Assembly (NCBI GenBank): GCA_947068385.1
Contig: CAMTBF010000135.1
Location: 1 to 8,322 of the forward strand
Direction: 5' to 3'
DNA length: 8,322 nucleotides
From: an uncultured Lachnospiraceae bacterium
Lineage (GTDB): Bacteria; Bacillota; Clostridia; Lachnospirales; Lachnospiraceae
The stretch's first letter is position 1. Each line of letters starts with the position of its first letter. Under the pieces are notes generated by a model. It did no database searches and had not been told where the DNA came from. It was given only the letters and a program-made list of their open reading frames with translations. The position numbers and the translations under genes were made by a program. This document shows positions 7,100-8,322 of this stretch, one piece after another.

Positions 7100-7127
7100 T
7101 GTATCTTATACGTGGGTGGCATATAAT
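7099..7127 (+). promoter_or_regulatory. Promoter of the glutamine amidotransferase gene
   Basis: A perfect -10 box TATAAT (7122-7127) lies 17 bp after TTGTAT (7099-7104, 3 of 6 consensus bases). Transcription would start near 7134, leaving a leader of about 43 nt. The weak -35 box may mean low or activator-dependent expression. Confidence 0.65.
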
Positions 7128-7176
7128 ATATAACAATGGAAAAGAGATGATTCTATTATCAGGCAGGGGGGCTTTT

Positions 7177-7821
7177 ATGAAAATAGCCATCGCCGGGAAG
7201 CCGGAGAAGACAGCGAATTATGTGAGATATGTGGAATCCATGGGGGCCGTGCCGGTGGTGACATTGCTCGCATCGGAGATAAGGGGGTGCCGCGGGCTGC
7301 TGCTTCCGGGCGGCGGCGACATCACGCCTGCATTTTATGGAGAGCGCAATCACGGCTCAAAGGATATCGATACGGAGCTGGACATCCTGCAGCTCCAGGC
7401 CTTTGACCTGGCGGTGCAGATCGGCATGCCTGTCCTGGGCATCTGCAAGGGGCTGCAGATCATCAATGTGGGGCTGGGAGGGACGCTGGTGCAGGATCTG
7501 GAGCCGGGCATGGGGGAGCGGCATCGGTATGAGGAAGGGGATAAGTATCATGAATCTGTAATCGAGAGGGGTTCCTGGCTGTATGGTCTGTACGGCGGCG
7601 CGGCCACCGTCAACAGCGCCCACCACCAGGCCATCGCCAGGCTGGGGAAGGGGCTGGTGGTGGCATCGCGCTGCCCGTCGGATGGGTGTATCGAGGCCAT
7701 AGGCCATGAGAGCCTGCCTGTCGTGGGGGTACAGTGGCATCCGGAGAGGATTGATTTTGAGCGGTCGGGGACGGATGGAGGGCGGGTGCTGGGGTATTTT
7801 GTTTCGTTGCTTTCCATGTAG
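7177..7821 (+). CDS. Class I glutamine amidotransferase, gamma-glutamyl-GABA hydrolase (PuuD/peptidase C26) type
   Basis: This 214-residue cytosolic protein has the class I glutamine amidotransferase fold. LLLPGGGDITPAFYGE (41-56) is the oxyanion-side motif of the PuuD family. VLGICKG (86-92) holds the nucleophile Cys90, and VQWHPE (185-190) holds His188 and Glu190 of the triad. INVGLGGTLVQDL (96-108) is also family-typical. Such enzymes cleave a gamma-glutamyl amide bond, for example in putrescine breakdown, but no puu pathway gene is near, so the substrate is open. It is shorter than typical PuuD (about 240-255), mainly by a trimmed N-terminal half between the first strand and PGGGD. The frame is open from an ATG at 7099, but that lies in the -35 box. 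The ATG at 7177, where the conserved KIAIAG strand begins, follows an AGGGGGG site. It is divergent from the yfhO operon and forms a single-gene unit. Confidence 0.88.
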   Translation: MKIAIAGKPEKTANYVRYVESMGAVPVVTLLASEIRGCRGLLLPGGGDITPAFYGERNHGSKDIDTELDILQLQAFDLAVQIGMPVLGICKGLQIINVGLGGTLVQDLEPGMGERHRYEEGDKYHESVIERGSWLYGLYGGAATVNSAHHQAIARLGKGLVVASRCPSDGCIEAIGHESLPVVGVQWHPERIDFERSGTDGGRVLGYFVSLLSM

Positions 7822-8052
7822 GCCTTCCCTTCTCCTCTGACTATACCACCCCTCATGCCCCACATCGGTTTCCCGGTCTCCCTACAACACCCTAAACAAT
7901 CCTCTTGCGTCCTCATCCCCAATAATCCTGCTGCTGGCCTTCCCCTCATTGTCCAGCAGCTCCTCCACCTTGCTGCCCCTCCGCACAGGTCTCTGTCTTA
8001 TCCATAGTGCATTATCCTTTCGCCTTCTTTATCTCGCCCTCTACTTGGCTAC
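7822..8052. other. Convergent intergenic region with no confident gene
   Basis: This gap lies between the plus-strand amidotransferase gene and the minus-strand gene at the window end. I find no T-tract terminator for either. One inverted repeat (GCTGCTGG 7930-7937 and CCAGCAGC 7953-7960, 15-nt loop) has no T-run after it. The high-coordinate part (7882-8028) reads like interrupted coding sequence on the minus strand and is listed separately. Confidence 0.5.
7882..8028 (-). pseudogene. Possible coding remnant or very small gene, unrecognised
   Basis: On the minus strand this frame is open for 48 codons and reads like protein: KDNALWIRQRPVRRGSKVEE, then LLDNEGKASSRIIGDEDARG and LFRVL before a TAG. 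There is no ATG; the only start-like codon is a GTG at 7986, giving 34 residues without a good SD. It is in the same frame as the upstream 8053-8322 gene, separated by three stops (8053, 8041, 8029). Across those stops another frame reads GRVSSQVEGEIKKAKG. Joining the three pieces with two compensating shifts would extend the upstream protein by roughly 60 residues, which suggests a decayed C-terminus. It could also be chance, or a separate small gene. I do not recognise the sequence. Confidence 0.3.
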
Positions 8053-8322
8053 TTACTCTGCCTGCGCCTTCCCGTCCTTCCCCTTGGGTGCCAGCAGTTC
8101 CAGCGCGGCCTCTGCCTTTACCGCCACCTGCTTCCTGCGGTTCTCCCTGGCGATCTCGAACAGCGACCTGACGATCTCCTTCAGCGCCTCCACCGTCTCT
8201 TCATCCACCTCTTTCAGCGCCGCGATGATCCCGTTCATGCTCTTCTTCCATTCCGCCGTGAAATCAATCAGATTGTCCGCCTCCGAAGCCGTGATGACCT
8301 GATACAGCGTGTCCACGAAGGT
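8053..8322 (-). CDS. Unrecognised helical, charged protein, 5' end outside the window
   Basis: The frame is open from the window edge to a TAA at 8053-8055, giving at least 89 residues. A GTG at 8316 is the first possible start inside the window, but the frame stays open above it and no SD can be checked, so the true start is probably outside. The sequence is rich in Glu, Lys and Ala (for example WKKSMNGIIAALKEVDEETV and EALKEIVRSLFEIARENRRK). It should be mostly alpha-helical, possibly coiled coil, with a short Lys/Gly-rich tail (PKGKDGKAQAE). No signal peptide or membrane span is visible. Codon use matches its neighbours. I do not recognise the family. The coding-like sequence just past its stop raises the possibility that this version is shortened. 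Confidence 0.6.
   Translation of the reverse strand, partial: TFVDTLYQVITASEADNLIDFTAEWKKSMNGIIAALKEVDEETVEALKEIVRSLFEIARENRRKQVAVKAEAALELLAPKGKDGKAQAE

Noticed and set aside
7930..7960. Inverted repeat GCTGCTGG/CCAGCAGC as a terminator between convergent genes
   Set aside because: The loop is 15 nt and no T-run follows on either strand; it may simply be part of the coding-like remnant.

Overview
The window looks like chromosomal DNA from a GC-rich Firmicute, most likely a gut member of the Lachnospiraceae or another class Clostridia. This rests on the gene families (BlaI/M56 pair, YitT, YfhO, a PuuD-like amidotransferase), on Shine-Dalgarno (SD) sites such as GGGAGGA and AGGAGGA, on sigma-A type promoters in short AT-rich gaps, and on strong G/C bias at third codon positions. 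No rRNA, tRNA, CRISPR array, insertion sequence or phage module is visible.

Layout. Nearly everything is on the minus strand, read from high to low coordinates. (1) 3289-1 is a signalling operon. A BlaI/MecI-type repressor (2779-3156) overlaps by 8 nt a large M56/BlaR1-type membrane metalloprotease (210-2786). An intrinsic terminator (154-177) follows, then the start of a small lipoprotein gene cut by the window edge. The operon promoter (3255-3283) is flanked and overlapped by two copies of a 17-bp TACA-N-TGTA dyad, spaced 32 bp apart, which fit BlaI-family operators. (2) 7077-3312 is a second operon. A YfhO-family 13-14-span membrane protein (about 4309-6966) is followed 50 nt later by a YitT-family membrane protein (3386-4258), and a strong bipartite hairpin plus T-tract terminator ends it. 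(3) 7099-7821, on the plus strand, is a class I glutamine amidotransferase of the gamma-glutamyl-GABA hydrolase type. It is divergent from yfhO, and the two promoters flank a small palindrome. (4) 7822-8322 is a convergent region with an unrecognised helical, charged protein truncated at the edge. Downstream of its stop there is coding-looking but interrupted sequence.

How the genes may work together. The most interesting unit is the repressor/protease pair. The protease keeps the M56 zinc site, but in place of a penicillin-binding sensor it has a long Gly/Ala/Gln/Glu-rich outer linker and a roughly 460-residue C-terminal extracellular part with an EF-hand-like DxNxDGxxD loop. No beta-lactamase or PBP gene is in view. 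By analogy with BlaR1/BlaI, an extracellular signal would activate the protease, remove the repressor and switch on its own operon and perhaps the lipoprotein gene; the signal is unknown. The YfhO/YitT operon plausibly serves the cell envelope, but nothing here ties it to the first operon. Start codons were revised from the longest frames for blaI, yfhO and the amidotransferase, because a good promoter lies over or downstream of the longer start in each case.
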